Assembly: GCF_030409555.1 (NCBI RefSeq)
Contig: NZ_JAUFPU010000018.1
Coordinates: forward strand, 438,447-502,446
Direction of reading: 5' to 3'
Length of the DNA stretch: 64,000 nucleotides
From: Chitinimonas viridis
Lineage (GTDB): Bacteria > Pseudomonadota > Gammaproteobacteria > Burkholderiales > Chitinimonadaceae
A program made the translations under genes and the position numbers. Below the pieces are notes generated by a model. It did not search any database. It worked only from the letters and a program-made list of their open reading frames with translations, and had not been told where the DNA came from. Every line of letters begins with the position of its first letter. Position 1 is the first letter of the stretch. Of the stretch, positions 17,758-26,616 are shown piece by piece.

Positions 17758-19968
17758 ATGGAAATTAAGGTCAACTTTCTCGACAAGCTTCGCCTTGAAG
17801 CCAAATTCGATGATTTCACGGTGGTGGCCGATCAGCCCATCCGCTACAAGGGCGATGGCTCGGCGCCAGGCCCGTTCGACTACTTCCTGGCCTCTTCGGC
17901 TTTGTGCGCCGCTTACTTCGTCAAGCTGTATTGCGTCACACGCAATATCTCTACCGAAAACATCCGCCTGTCACAAAACAACATTGTTGATCCGGAGAAC
18001 CGCTACCAGCAGATTTTCAAGATACAGGTCGAGTTACCGGAAGATATCTCCGCCAAAGACCGCCAGGGCATCTTGCGGTCGATCGAACGCTGCACAGTGA
18101 AAAAAGTCGTGCAAGCCGGGCCCGAGTTCGTGATTGAAGAGGTGGACAATCTCGATGCCAATGCCCAGGCGCTGTTGATGCCCAATTCGGCTTCGGAGGC
18201 GCGCACGTATATCGCGGGCAAGGATCTGCCGTTGGAACAGACCATTGCCAATATGTCGGGCATTCTGGCCGACCTGGGCATGAAGATTGAAATCGCTTCC
18301 TGGCGCAATATCGTTCCTGGCGTCTGGTCGCTGCATATACGCGACGCACACTCGCCCATGTGCTTTACCAATGGCAAGGGCGCAACCAAGGACAGCGCAC
18401 TGGCATCGGCGCTGGGCGAGTTCATCGAGCGGCTGAACTGCAATCATTTCTATGCCAGTAGCTTTCTGGGCCAGGACATCGCCAACGCCCCCTTCGTGCA
18501 TTACCCGAACGAGCGCTGGTTCAAGCCAGGCCCTGACGATGCAATACCGGCTGAAATCCTCGATGAGCACTGCCTGGCGGTCTACAACCCCGATGGCGAG
18601 CTACTTGGCACGCATCTGTACGACACCAACTCCGGCAATATGCAACGCGGTATCTGCTCCCTGCCCTTTGTGCGGCAGTCGGATGGCGAAGTAGTGTACT
18701 TCCCCTCCAATCTGGTGGAGAACCTGTACGGCAGCAATGGCATGAGCGCTGGCAATACCCTGGCCGAAGCGCAGGTACAGTGCCTGTCGGAAATCTTTGA
18801 ACGGGCCGTCAAACGCGAAATTCTGGAAGGCGAAATCGCACTGCCCGATGTGCCGCAAGACGTGCTGGCAAAGTACCCCGGCATCGTGGCCGGCATACAG
18901 GGCCTGGAAGAGCAGGGTTTTCCGGTGTTGGTGAAGGATGCCTCGCTGGGCGGGGTGTATCCCGTGATGTGCGTCACCTTGATGAACCCGCGTACCGGCG
19001 GTGTGTTTGCTTCGTTCGGCGCGCACCCCAGCCTGGAGGTAGCGCTGGAGCGCAGCCTGACGGAACTGCTACAGGGGCGCAGCTTTGAAGGCCTGAACGA
19101 CTTGCCTCAGCCCACCTTCGAAAGCCAGGCGGTGACAGAGCCAAACAACTTTGTGGAACACTTCATTGATTCCAGTGGCGTGGTGTCCTGGCGCTTTTTC
19201 AGCGCCAAGGCAGATTACGCCTTTGTGGAGTGGGATTTCTCCGGCCAGGGAGACGATTCCAATGCCGAGGAAGCCGCGACCTTGTTCGGCATACTCGAAG
19301 ACATGGATCAGGAAGTGTACATGGCAGTGTACGAGCATCTGGGTGCGACAGCCTGCCGCATCCTGGTGCCAGGCTATTCGGAAGTTTTTCCGGTAGAGGA
19401 CCTGGTGTGGGACAACACCAACAAGGCGCTACTGTTCCGCACCGATGTGCTGAACCTGCATCAGCTGGATGATGCCAGCCTGGCCGACCTGCTGGAGCGC
19501 CTGGAAAACAACGAACTGGATGAATACGGCGATATCGCCACCTTGATCGGCATCGAGTTCGACGAGAATACGGCCTGGGGCCAGTTGACTGTGCTGGAGT
19601 TGAAGCTGCTGATTCATCTCGCCTTGCAGCAGTTTGAAGCGGCACAGGAACTGGTGGGCGCCTTCCTGCAATACAACGACAACACGGTTGAGCGCGGTCT
19701 GTTCTACCAGGCCCTCAATGTCGTGCTGGAAGTGCTGCTGGACGATGAGCTGGAACTGGACGACTACGTGGTCAATTTCCGCCGCATGTTTGGCGCGGCG
19801 CGCATGGACGCGGCGCTGGGCTCGGTGGACGGCAGCGTACGCTTCTACGGCCTGACGCCGACGAGCCTGCAACTGGAGGGCTTGGATCGGCACCAGCGCC
19901 TGCTCGACAGCTACAAGAAACTGCACACGGCACGGGCGCGGGTGGCGACGAAATCCGGCCAGGCTTAG
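17758..19968 (+). CDS. ycaO: OsmC-YcaO fusion protein (YcaO-domain protein)
   Basis: 736 residues. An N-terminal OsmC-like domain (about 1-145; it keeps one Cys in SSALCAAYFVKLYC) leads into the ATP-dependent YcaO domain (about 180-570) with ATP-binding acidic clusters GATKDSALASALGEFIERLN and AQVQCLSEIFERAVKRE, and a helical, TPR-like C-terminus (about 590-720). This is the architecture of E. coli YcaO, which is linked to beta-methylthiolation of ribosomal S12 with RimO; other YcaOs make azoline or thioamide backbones in peptides. No precursor peptide or E1-like partner was seen nearby, so the ribosomal role is favoured. It is flanked on both sides by LNS2 paralogues. Confidence 0.9.
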   Translation: MEIKVNFLDKLRLEAKFDDFTVVADQPIRYKGDGSAPGPFDYFLASSALCAAYFVKLYCVTRNISTENIRLSQNNIVDPENRYQQIFKIQVELPEDISAKDRQGILRSIERCTVKKVVQAGPEFVIEEVDNLDANAQALLMPNSASEARTYIAGKDLPLEQTIANMSGILADLGMKIEIASWRNIVPGVWSLHIRDAHSPMCFTNGKGATKDSALASALGEFIERLNCNHFYASSFLGQDIANAPFVHYPNERWFKPGPDDAIPAEILDEHCLAVYNPDGELLGTHLYDTNSGNMQRGICSLPFVRQSDGEVVYFPSNLVENLYGSNGMSAGNTLAEAQVQCLSEIFERAVKREILEGEIALPDVPQDVLAKYPGIVAGIQGLEEQGFPVLVKDASLGGVYPVMCVTLMNPRTGGVFASFGAHPSLEVALERSLTELLQGRSFEGLNDLPQPTFESQAVTEPNNFVEHFIDSSGVVSWRFFSAKADYAFVEWDFSGQGDDSNAEEAATLFGILEDMDQEVYMAVYEHLGATACRILVPGYSEVFPVEDLVWDNTNKALLFRTDVLNLHQLDDASLADLLERLENNELDEYGDIATLIGIEFDENTAWGQLTVLELKLLIHLALQQFEAAQELVGAFLQYNDNTVERGLFYQALNVVLEVLLDDELELDDYVVNFRRMFGAARMDAALGSVDGSVRFYGLTPTSLQLEGLDRHQRLLDSYKKLHTARARVATKSGQA

Positions 19969-19982
19969 TCGCGCTCGGTAAA

Positions 19983-20043
19983 CCTTAGAGCCTGTTCACA
20001 ATCTTCTCGCCACAGGGTGAAAAATCGTGAACAAGCTCTAAGG
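19983..20043. repeat. 23-base inverted repeat between convergent ycaO and LNS2-B
   Basis: Left arm 19983-20005 (CCTTAGAGCCTGTTCACAAT...) and right arm 20021-20043, complementary at 20 of 23 positions; the three differences are all transitions that would still pair G-U in one strand's RNA. The ends read TTA-GAGC ... GCTC-TAA. It could be a shared terminator or a minimal transposon-like element. Confidence 0.65.
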
Positions 20044-20050
20044 TCGCGCA

Positions 20051-21052
20051 TCACCGCTTGCAGGCTGCCAGCGGTGTCGCCGCCACCACCGTGCGGTGGT
20101 GTGCCTGGTAATCCTTGCCCACCGCGCGGGTCTGCTCCTTGCCTGCGTGCGGGCCTATGATCCAGGTTTCAGCCTTGGGCAGCCCGGCACTGGCATAGGC
20201 GGCAATATCGGTCAGCGCATTGCCGTAGGCTCGCACTATGTTCAACCCCACCGTCTCGCGCAGGTAGCGCACATAGTCGGCCTTATGCTGCTCGGTATTG
20301 GGTGGGATAGGGCCACTGCTGTAGACATTGCTGCGGTAATGTCCGTCGAGCAGGCCGTGGCTGGCAAACCAGCTACGGGCCTTGGGCGTCACCCAATAGG
20401 GGCGTGCCGTCAGGTAGATGATCTGGTAGCCCTTCTGCCGGTAGGCCTGCACAGTCTGGGGTGACTGTGCATAGGCCTCGGCCATGGCCAGGCCGGCGTA
20501 ATCGGCATAGGCCTCGAAGTCGCTCAGCGTCAAGGTGCCATCCACATCGAACAGCACCGCATCACGTCCTGGCTGCACCACACTGAGGTTGCCCTCTGCC
20601 ACCGAGCCATCGCCCTCCACCACCATGCGTAAGCGGTATTCCCCCACCGGGCGGGCATCCAGACCGATCGAGATCTTGCCATCGTCGTCCGTCAGCCAGC
20701 TGCCCAGATATTCCCAGGCGGCCATGCCGCTACCGTAGAGGTAGGCGTGCACACGCTCGTCCTCAAGATCCTTGTGCAGCGCAGCGTCGTAGTCGAACTT
20801 GGCTACCACAGTGGCCGCTTGGCCTTGCGCCACCAGGCTGTCGTGCACCATATGCCAGGGGCGATACACGCTGGCCAGCACGCTGCTGCGCACATGGCGG
20901 AAACTCTGCTTGGCAGGCAGCGGCGCCGCTGGCGCAGCCGCCAGGCCATCGTAATCGGGGCAGGCGGCCTGGGCAGCCAGGCTGGTGGCCAGCAGCCATG
21001 CCACGGCCAGCGCCGGCCTGCCAGCCTGACGGCCGTACTTGCTATACCGCAT
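20051..21052 (-). CDS. Exported LNS2 (lipin/Nir2-type) HAD phosphatase-like protein, copy B
   Basis: 333 residues, paralogue of the 16059-17036 protein along its whole length. Signal peptide to about residue 29, beta domain (about 84-160), then the LNS2 domain with D169-V-D-G-T173, IIYLTARPYWV and GLNIVRAYGNALTDIAAYA. All HAD residues seen in copy A are kept, so both are probably active. It starts 11 bases after the glutamine synthetase gene with GAGG upstream, so it is likely expressed in that operon, unlike copy A which has its own promoter region. Both copies end in AATP-AAC and a basic residue, suggesting a recent duplication. Confidence 0.8.
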   Translation of the reverse strand: MRYSKYGRQAGRPALAVAWLLATSLAAQAACPDYDGLAAAPAAPLPAKQSFRHVRSSVLASVYRPWHMVHDSLVAQGQAATVVAKFDYDAALHKDLEDERVHAYLYGSGMAAWEYLGSWLTDDDGKISIGLDARPVGEYRLRMVVEGDGSVAEGNLSVVQPGRDAVLFDVDGTLTLSDFEAYADYAGLAMAEAYAQSPQTVQAYRQKGYQIIYLTARPYWVTPKARSWFASHGLLDGHYRSNVYSSGPIPPNTEQHKADYVRYLRETVGLNIVRAYGNALTDIAAYASAGLPKAETWIIGPHAGKEQTRAVGKDYQAHHRTVVAATPLAACKR

Positions 21053-21063
21053 AGGGCCTTACC

Positions 21064-22455
21064 TCAAAAGAAATCGGCATAGCGCTTACGCTCCCAGTCC
21101 GATACATGGCGGGAGTACTCCACCCACTCCATGCGCTTGATCCTGGCGAACTCGGCAACAAAATCGGCCCCCAGCGCCTCCAGCATGACCTGGTCAGCCT
21201 CCAGGGCGGCGACTGCCTCGCCCAGATTCTGCGGCACAGGACGTATGCCCGCGCGTTCGAGCTGGCCTTCATCGTATTCATACAGATCGTCGTCCACCTT
21301 GCGGCCCGGCTGCAACTGCCGGCTGATACCGTCCAGCCCGGCAGCAATCAGGGCGGCAGTCACCAGATAGGGGTTGGCGCCAGCATCGGCCAGGCGCCAC
21401 TCTATGCGTCCCCCCGGGCAGCGTGCCAGCACGGTGCGATTGTCGCCGTAGGCCACATAGGCTGGCGCCCAGGTGGCGCCGGACAGCGAGTTGCCGACCA
21501 CCAGCCGCTTGTAGCTATTGACGGTGGGCGCACAAATGGCGGTGAGCGCCGGGGCATGCTGCAATATGCCGGCCAGGAAGTGATAGCCCAGTGAGCTGAG
21601 ACCATACCCCTGCGGATCGCTCGTATCCTCGAACAGATTGCGGCCCGTCGCATCAGCGATAGAAAGATGGAAATGCAGGCCTGAGCCGGCCCTGTCGGCA
21701 AACGGCTTGGGCATGAAGCTGCACAGCATGCCCAACTGCTCGGCCGCATGGCTGGCTGCCATCTTGAAGTAGATATAGCGATCGGCGCTGGTCAGCGCGT
21801 CCGAATAGACGTAATTGATTTCGTACTGTCCTGGCGCATCCTCGTGGTCTATTTGGTAGACGTCAGCGCCAACGGCTGCCATGGCTTCGGTCACCCGTTC
21901 GAGGAACACCCGGTTGGCCTCGCGCGACAGGCCCTTGTAGTCATAGCTGGCCTTGTCCAGCACATCGAGCTCGTCGGCCGGCCGGTAGTCGCCATCGGCA
22001 GTCCGGCGCAGCAGGATGAACTCCGGCTCCAGCCCAGTGTTGAGTGTCCAGCCACGTACCGCCAGCCTGGCCAGCTGTTGCTTGAGCAGCACCCGCGAAC
22101 ACAGGGGATGCGGCTGGCCGTGCACATGGCCGTCCCCTACCACCCGGGCATAACCGGGCTGCCAGGGCACCAGCGCCAGGGTGTCGAGATCGGCCCGAGC
22201 GTAGTAGTCACCGCCGTTGCGGGCGATGCCGGTTCCCCATATGGCATAGCCAGAGAAGCCGGCGCCGGTATGGGTGATCATGTCCAGATGGCGGGCGGGA
22301 ACCACCTTGGTCTTGGCCGCACCGTGGATATCCACAAACTGCGCCAACAGGTATTTCACCTGGTGCTGCTGCAGCCACTGCTGCGCCTGGGCCAATGCGG
22401 CCTGCTTGCTTTCGTCCTTGGCCATGTGCTGCTCGTGCGGGTTGGAATCCCGCAT
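21064..22455 (-). CDS. glnT: Type III glutamine synthetase-like enzyme (GlnT family)
   Basis: 463 residues from ATG 22455; an ATG at 22425 (MAKDESK) is an equally good start. The N-terminal beta-grasp ([20 protein letters not shown]) and the catalytic domain with [23 protein letters not shown] and [26 protein letters not shown] are typical of the GlnT group. Members make glutamine or gamma-glutamyl amides such as gamma-glutamylmethylamide from ATP, glutamate and an amine. No methylamine genes are nearby, so the amine is unknown. Followed at 11 bases by LNS2 copy B. Confidence 0.88.
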   Translation of the reverse strand: MRDSNPHEQHMAKDESKQAALAQAQQWLQQHQVKYLLAQFVDIHGAAKTKVVPARHLDMITHTGAGFSGYAIWGTGIARNGGDYYARADLDTLALVPWQPGYARVVGDGHVHGQPHPLCSRVLLKQQLARLAVRGWTLNTGLEPEFILLRRTADGDYRPADELDVLDKASYDYKGLSREANRVFLERVTEAMAAVGADVYQIDHEDAPGQYEINYVYSDALTSADRYIYFKMAASHAAEQLGMLCSFMPKPFADRAGSGLHFHLSIADATGRNLFEDTSDPQGYGLSSLGYHFLAGILQHAPALTAICAPTVNSYKRLVVGNSLSGATWAPAYVAYGDNRTVLARCPGGRIEWRLADAGANPYLVTAALIAAGLDGISRQLQPGRKVDDDLYEYDEGQLERAGIRPVPQNLGEAVAALEADQVMLEALGADFVAEFARIKRMEWVEYSRHVSDWERKRYADFF

Positions 22456-22508
22456 CCTAACCGGCCACTGGCCGCTTGCAAATGTGCAGCGCAGCAGTCG
22501 GCACCGGC

Positions 22509-23303
22509 TCAGTTGCGGCGATAGAAACGCCAGACCAAGGTGATACCCGCGCTGACATTGTTATCCCGGCGCACTAAAGGGCTATCGGCAAACCGGGCGC
22601 CAGCCAGGTGATCGGTGCGCAGAAAGGCCCCCAGCCAATAATCACCCAGGTCACGGCTGGCACTGAAGGTCAGCTGCGTACCGCCGTAGCCACCGCGCGC
22701 ATCATAAGCGGCGCGGCCCGGGCGAACATACTGCGGTGCAACCCCGTAAACATACTGGTGCAGATCGCGGTCACCCACCAGCACACCGAGTGAGCCGCCC
22801 AGCTTCCAGGCTTCGTCACCCTGCCCCAGCTTCCAGTCGGCCGCCAGGCGGGGGTTGAGCAGATTGCCGCGATGCCGGGTACGCCAGTCGTCAAAGCCGA
22901 TGACTGCTCTGACCGGCAGTACCAACTCAGTACGGACAGCCGCATCCGTGGCGCTCAGTCGATAGCGCAGCGAGGGGCCAACCTCCAGCATCGGGTCCAG
23001 CTCCGGCATGCCCAGCCGAGCCTGGTTGCGGCCTGCCCGCACCGGTGGCGTAGCGCCGAAGCTGAGATCCAGCTCGGCCCGCTCGCTCAGCGCCAGCTTG
23101 CCCCGCAGACCGGTGCGCGACACCTCCAGATGCTCACTGCGGTAGCTGATATAGGGAACCGGCAGCAGATAGGCACGCTGCTCATCGCTACCACGGTAGT
23201 CCGGCAGGCTGATGGCGCTGGCACCGACGCCCAGCTCCAGTGTAGCGGCCTGGGTGGCCATGGACAGCAGTGCGGCCGACAGGCCTGTGTAAATACGTAT
23301 CAT
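22509..23303 (-). CDS. MipA/OmpV family outer-membrane protein
   Basis: 264 residues from ATG 23303 ([20 protein letters not shown] signal peptide). The rest alternates amphipathic strands ending in Phe/Tyr pairs and closes with [11 protein letters not shown], an outer-membrane beta-barrel shape. Motifs such as [20 protein letters not shown] and [20 protein letters not shown] are typical of MipA/OmpV. In E. coli MipA scaffolds the lytic transglycosylase MltA and PBP1B; here the role is inferred. The same frame stays open far upstream over the ycaQ gene, but that stretch is antisense-like and not protein coding. Confidence 0.88.
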   Translation of the reverse strand: MIRIYTGLSAALLSMATQAATLELGVGASAISLPDYRGSDEQRAYLLPVPYISYRSEHLEVSRTGLRGKLALSERAELDLSFGATPPVRAGRNQARLGMPELDPMLEVGPSLRYRLSATDAAVRTELVLPVRAVIGFDDWRTRHRGNLLNPRLAADWKLGQGDEAWKLGGSLGVLVGDRDLHQYVYGVAPQYVRPGRAAYDARGGYGGTQLTFSASRDLGDYWLGAFLRTDHLAGARFADSPLVRRDNNVSAGITLVWRFYRRN

Positions 23304-23404
23304 GGTGGTGTACTCGGTGTTGGGCAGAACAAACCAATAACTCAAGCTTCTGTGAGGTTGGGATGTGTGGATACAGCCAGGGAGCGCCAGAGAAGCGCCC
23401 ACCA

Positions 23405-24634
23405 TCAGTGATGAGTATCCATACAGGCCCCCAATGCTTCTGCCAAGCCCAGGGGCGCATCCTGCACCTGTACCCGGGGCGTACCATGCCAGGTGGCGCA
23501 TCGCTGCAAGGCCGTACCGATATCGCCCAGCAGGCGCTGGCTGATACGCACGCCAGGTTCGATGAACAAGGCCTTGACCTCGAACGCCCCGTCCTTGCGA
23601 TGGGCCTTGGCATCTACACGCCCCACCAGCCGCCCCCGGCTGAGCAGGGGCAACACAAAATAGCCGTACTTGCGCTTGGCTGCCGGGGTATAGCACTCGA
23701 TGCGGTAGTCGAAATCGAACAACTCTGCTGCCCGCTTGCGATCCCATACCACCGGGTCGAACGGCGACAGCAGCGTGGTGACCGTGGATTGCAAGCGCCC
23801 GGCAACGGCATCGTCCAGCAGGTGGGCAAGGCTTTGGTGCACATAGGCATCGTGCCGGCTGTCCTCCAAGCGCACCGGAATCAGCTCCCCGGCGTCGGCC
23901 AGGCCATGCAGGGCCTGCTCGTATTTGCCGCGCTTCAAGCGGTAGTAATCGGCCACCCAACCGGCTTTGACCACGCCCAATGCCTGGCAGCTGCGGCTTA
24001 CCATGCGCGCCTGTGCCGCCTCCGGCGTAGGCAGGTCGCGGGCGTCGTCCCAATCGGGGAGCACCCGATCGGCCAGGTCGTAGACCCGCTGGAAATTGCG
24101 CCGCTCTGCCACCATCAAGCGGCCCGCAGTGAACAACACCTCGAGATGGCGCTTTTCCGGCTTCCAATCCCACCAGCCCGTACCCTTGCCGCCCCCCTTG
24201 CGTTCGAAATCAGCCGAGCGCACCGGCCCCTGCGCCGCAATATGCGCCAGCAAGGCTTCAATCTCGGCCTTGTGGGTCTCCATCCAGCGCACCGAGAATT
24301 TCCAGCCCATGCCGGCCGGATCCAGCATGCGGTGGCGCAGCAGACCGTAATCCTCGGTCGGCACGAAGCAGGCTTCATGCGCCCAATATTCGTACAGCCG
24401 GCCTTCGGCCAGCAGTTGCTCCAGCCAGGCCGGATCGTACTGCCCCAGCCGGCTGAACAGCACCAGATAGGGGCTGCGGGCCACCACATTGATGGTATCA
24501 ATCTGCAGCAACGCCATGCGCTGGATGGCCGCCAGCACATCCGCCTTGCTGGCCTTGCGCCGATTGGGCGTTAGCAGGCCCTGTGCTGCCAGATGAAGGT
24601 TGCGGGCGGCCGTGAGGGATAGATGCAGGCTCAT
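23405..24634 (-). CDS. ycaQ: YcaQ/AlkX-type DNA glycosylase (winged-helix, HTH_42)
   Basis: 409 residues from ATG 24634. The family start LSLTAARNLHLAAQGL leads to the catalytic QxD motif, Q44-I-D46, in LLQIDTINVVARSPYLVLFSRLG. The winged-helix repeats and VVWDRKRAAELFDFDYRIECYTP follow. YcaQ (AlkX) unhooks interstrand DNA crosslinks and removes bulky N7-alkylguanine; QxD rather than QxQ separates it from AlkZ. The frame is open to 24763 but the family N-terminus starts at 24634. Confidence 0.88.
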   Translation of the reverse strand: MSLHLSLTAARNLHLAAQGLLTPNRRKASKADVLAAIQRMALLQIDTINVVARSPYLVLFSRLGQYDPAWLEQLLAEGRLYEYWAHEACFVPTEDYGLLRHRMLDPAGMGWKFSVRWMETHKAEIEALLAHIAAQGPVRSADFERKGGGKGTGWWDWKPEKRHLEVLFTAGRLMVAERRNFQRVYDLADRVLPDWDDARDLPTPEAAQARMVSRSCQALGVVKAGWVADYYRLKRGKYEQALHGLADAGELIPVRLEDSRHDAYVHQSLAHLLDDAVAGRLQSTVTTLLSPFDPVVWDRKRAAELFDFDYRIECYTPAAKRKYGYFVLPLLSRGRLVGRVDAKAHRKDGAFEVKALFIEPGVRISQRLLGDIGTALQRCATWHGTPRVQVQDAPLGLAEALGACMDTHH

Positions 24635-24767
24635 GAATTTCTGAGGAACAGGTAGATGACCAGCCCGCAATATGCTGGAGTACCCAGCTATTGCCAAGCA
24701 GCTCGCATCCATTCGCCCAGCCTGAACTTGCATCACACCCCTGTCGCAGGTAGGCGCAGCCATAGAA

Positions 24768-24791
24768 AAGGGCGGACCTTGGTCCGCCCTT
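24768..24791 (-). terminator. Strong intrinsic terminator after the lipoprotein operon
   Basis: Perfect 11-bp stem AAGGGCGGACC / GGTCCGCCCTT with a 2-base loop, giving TTTTC on the reverse strand, about 50 bases beyond the lipoprotein stop at 24843. Confidence 0.85.
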
Positions 24792-24842
24792 GCTGGCTAG
24801 CCAAAGACCGACCCTATCATTCAAACGGGCCGGTCGAATACC

Positions 24843-25790
24843 TTATAGCGCCAAGCAGTTGCTACCTTTGGCACAAGCAGCAAGGTAAGGCTTGCCGGTC
24901 TTGCAACTGACCTTGTAGGTCTCGCCCGATGCATCGCTGCTGACCACCCAGGCTCCACTACCTTCGCAACCAGCCGCCTTGGCCATCTGCTCCACTTCGT
25001 ACGACGCGGGCCCCTGGCGCAACTTGGACTCCTCCAGCTTGGCCAAGTTGGCCAGTTGCTGTTCAGACGCGGCCTCTGCTTCCACTGGCTTAGCAAGTAC
25101 AGCAGCAGGTGCCGGCGCTGCTACGGCAGCAGGAGCAACCGGCTGCTGGGTCTCGGCGGCCAGCGGGCTGACCTGCACAGCGGCGGCGACAGGCATTGCC
25201 GCACCATCACGCAGCGCTGCCGCCGCGGCCAGCTGCGCACGGAACTTCTGCAGTGCATCAGCCGAGGCACGGCGGGCGGCCAGCGGAAAATCGCGCTTGA
25301 ACTCGCTGAACTCGGCGTGGCCATTGCCGGTCACGCTGCCCTCCCACACCGCTTGACCATGGATATCGGCCACTTTGGACGAAATGGTGACCGAGAAGTC
25401 CGTAGGAGGCCAAGTGAAGGCGCTGTTCGAAGAGGAGGTCGTCTGCAGCGTAGGCACCAGTACGTAATCCACACCCGCCAACTTGTTTGCCTCTTCAACG
25501 GAAGCGGCTACCTGCACCTTGGGGAACACGTCGGACAATGCTTTGTAGATAGGTACTTCCAGATCGCGGTAGGGGACGTAACGGACCTTGTCGCCGCCGC
25601 CGCCTGGCGTGGTGACTTCCAAGGTACGCTGTGCAGGGGTAATCACATAAGCGATCTGCTTGTTGATCTTGCTGACCGCAGGGAGGGTAGTAGCGTCGTT
25701 GGGCACCAGGACGATAGGGTGGGCACAGGCACCCAGCAACAGGCCCAGGCCCGCGATCAACAACGACTTGGTACGGGTAAACAAGGTCAT
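24843..25790 (-). CDS. Lipoprotein with C-terminal cysteine-rich domain
   Basis: 315 residues from ATG 25790, preceded by GGAGAG. Lipobox LLGAC (C22), then an alpha/beta domain (about 35-190, including VDYVLVPTLQTTSSS) that resembles lipoproteins of the GNA1162/DUF799 or LPP20 kind only loosely. A long Ala/Pro linker (about 205-255) precedes a 55-residue domain: YEVEQMAKAAGCEGSGAW ... YKVSC ... LAACAKGSNCLAL with four cysteines. That domain also ends the protein at 28815-29198. Second gene of a two-lipoprotein operon, 13 bases after 25804. Confidence 0.7.
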   Translation of the reverse strand: MTLFTRTKSLLIAGLGLLLGACAHPIVLVPNDATTLPAVSKINKQIAYVITPAQRTLEVTTPGGGGDKVRYVPYRDLEVPIYKALSDVFPKVQVAASVEEANKLAGVDYVLVPTLQTTSSSNSAFTWPPTDFSVTISSKVADIHGQAVWEGSVTGNGHAEFSEFKRDFPLAARRASADALQKFRAQLAAAAALRDGAAMPVAAAVQVSPLAAETQQPVAPAAVAAPAPAAVLAKPVEAEAASEQQLANLAKLEESKLRQGPASYEVEQMAKAAGCEGSGAWVVSSDASGETYKVSCKTGKPYLAACAKGSNCLAL

Positions 25791-25803
25791 GCTTGGTCTC
25801 TCC

Positions 25804-26343
25804 TTATTTGGTCGCAGCAATAAAATCAGCGTCGTCATACAGGTTGGCAAACAGGCGCTGCAGCAGCAGCGCATAGTTTTCTATGCCGCGAGGAATGGCC
25901 ACGGCACCAACAAAGGACGACTCCCACTGTGACTCGGCGGATATCTGCTTGCGGAAGGCTTCCTGAGCGTTCTTTTTGACCACAAACTGGACCTTGATCT
26001 TGCCATTGCCGGTGGAGAACCCGGAGATATCAATGTCATGTGCCAACAACTCGCCACTGATCTCGGTCGAAGCAGCGGGCTCCAGCTTCTTTGCCAGCGC
26101 CAGATCCTGGCCCAACGCCTGCTTGATGTAGTCACCGTAGTTGCTACCCACCGACGAACGCATGGATGAACCACGCAGACCTATGCTGTCGAGCTTGGGA
26201 TCAGCAACCCGGAATTCACCCACTTTAAGCGGCTGCAAGGCGTTCAATTTTTGCACATTGGCGATCGACGGCTGATAGACCGGAGTTTGGGTAGCGCAGG
26301 CAGTCAACAACAGCGCGGCAGCTAGGACAAATAGGCGTTTCAT
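25804..26343 (-). CDS. Lipoprotein of unknown function
   Basis: 179 residues from ATG 26343. Signal peptide with lipobox LLTAC (C16). The mature part (LKVGEFRVADPKLDSIGLRGSSMRSSVGSNYGDYIKQALGQDL ... STEISGELLAHDID) resembles periplasmic lipoproteins that form a sheet with a helix and oligomerise near the outer membrane, but I cannot name a family with certainty. Good Shine-Dalgarno is absent (AGAGAG at a long spacing). It is the first gene of the pair with 24843-25790, so the two lipoproteins probably work together. Confidence 0.7.
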   Translation of the reverse strand: MKRLFVLAAALLLTACATQTPVYQPSIANVQKLNALQPLKVGEFRVADPKLDSIGLRGSSMRSSVGSNYGDYIKQALGQDLALAKKLEPAASTEISGELLAHDIDISGFSTGNGKIKVQFVVKKNAQEAFRKQISAESQWESSFVGAVAIPRGIENYALLLQRLFANLYDDADFIAATK

Positions 26344-26616
26344 AGGAAAAATCACTCTCTGACTTTGACGTTATGTCATTGGTTTATTTGGCGTTTAAGA
26401 TAAAAACCCGGCCCCACGACTGGATCGGGGCGCGATACTACACTTGAAGCTGTCAAGATGCCCAGCCCACTGGTCGTGTCTGTTGCAAAGTCGAATCGCG
26501 TTGATGTGGACCACATACACCGAAGCACCCCTATCTCGATGAAAAAAAAGAAGTTTTTCAAAAAAATACGCAAATCTGCGACAATGGTCGATTGACCTAG
26601 CTCGGCACTACGCATA

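Noticed and set aside
17758-19968. YcaO as part of a RiPP (azoline/thioamide) cluster
   Set aside because: The OsmC fusion and full length match the E. coli YcaO type, and no precursor peptide, E1-like or dehydrogenase gene is adjacent.
23304-24173. Upstream extension of the MipA frame
   Set aside because: Overlaps ycaQ in another frame; MipA's signal peptide starts cleanly at 23303.
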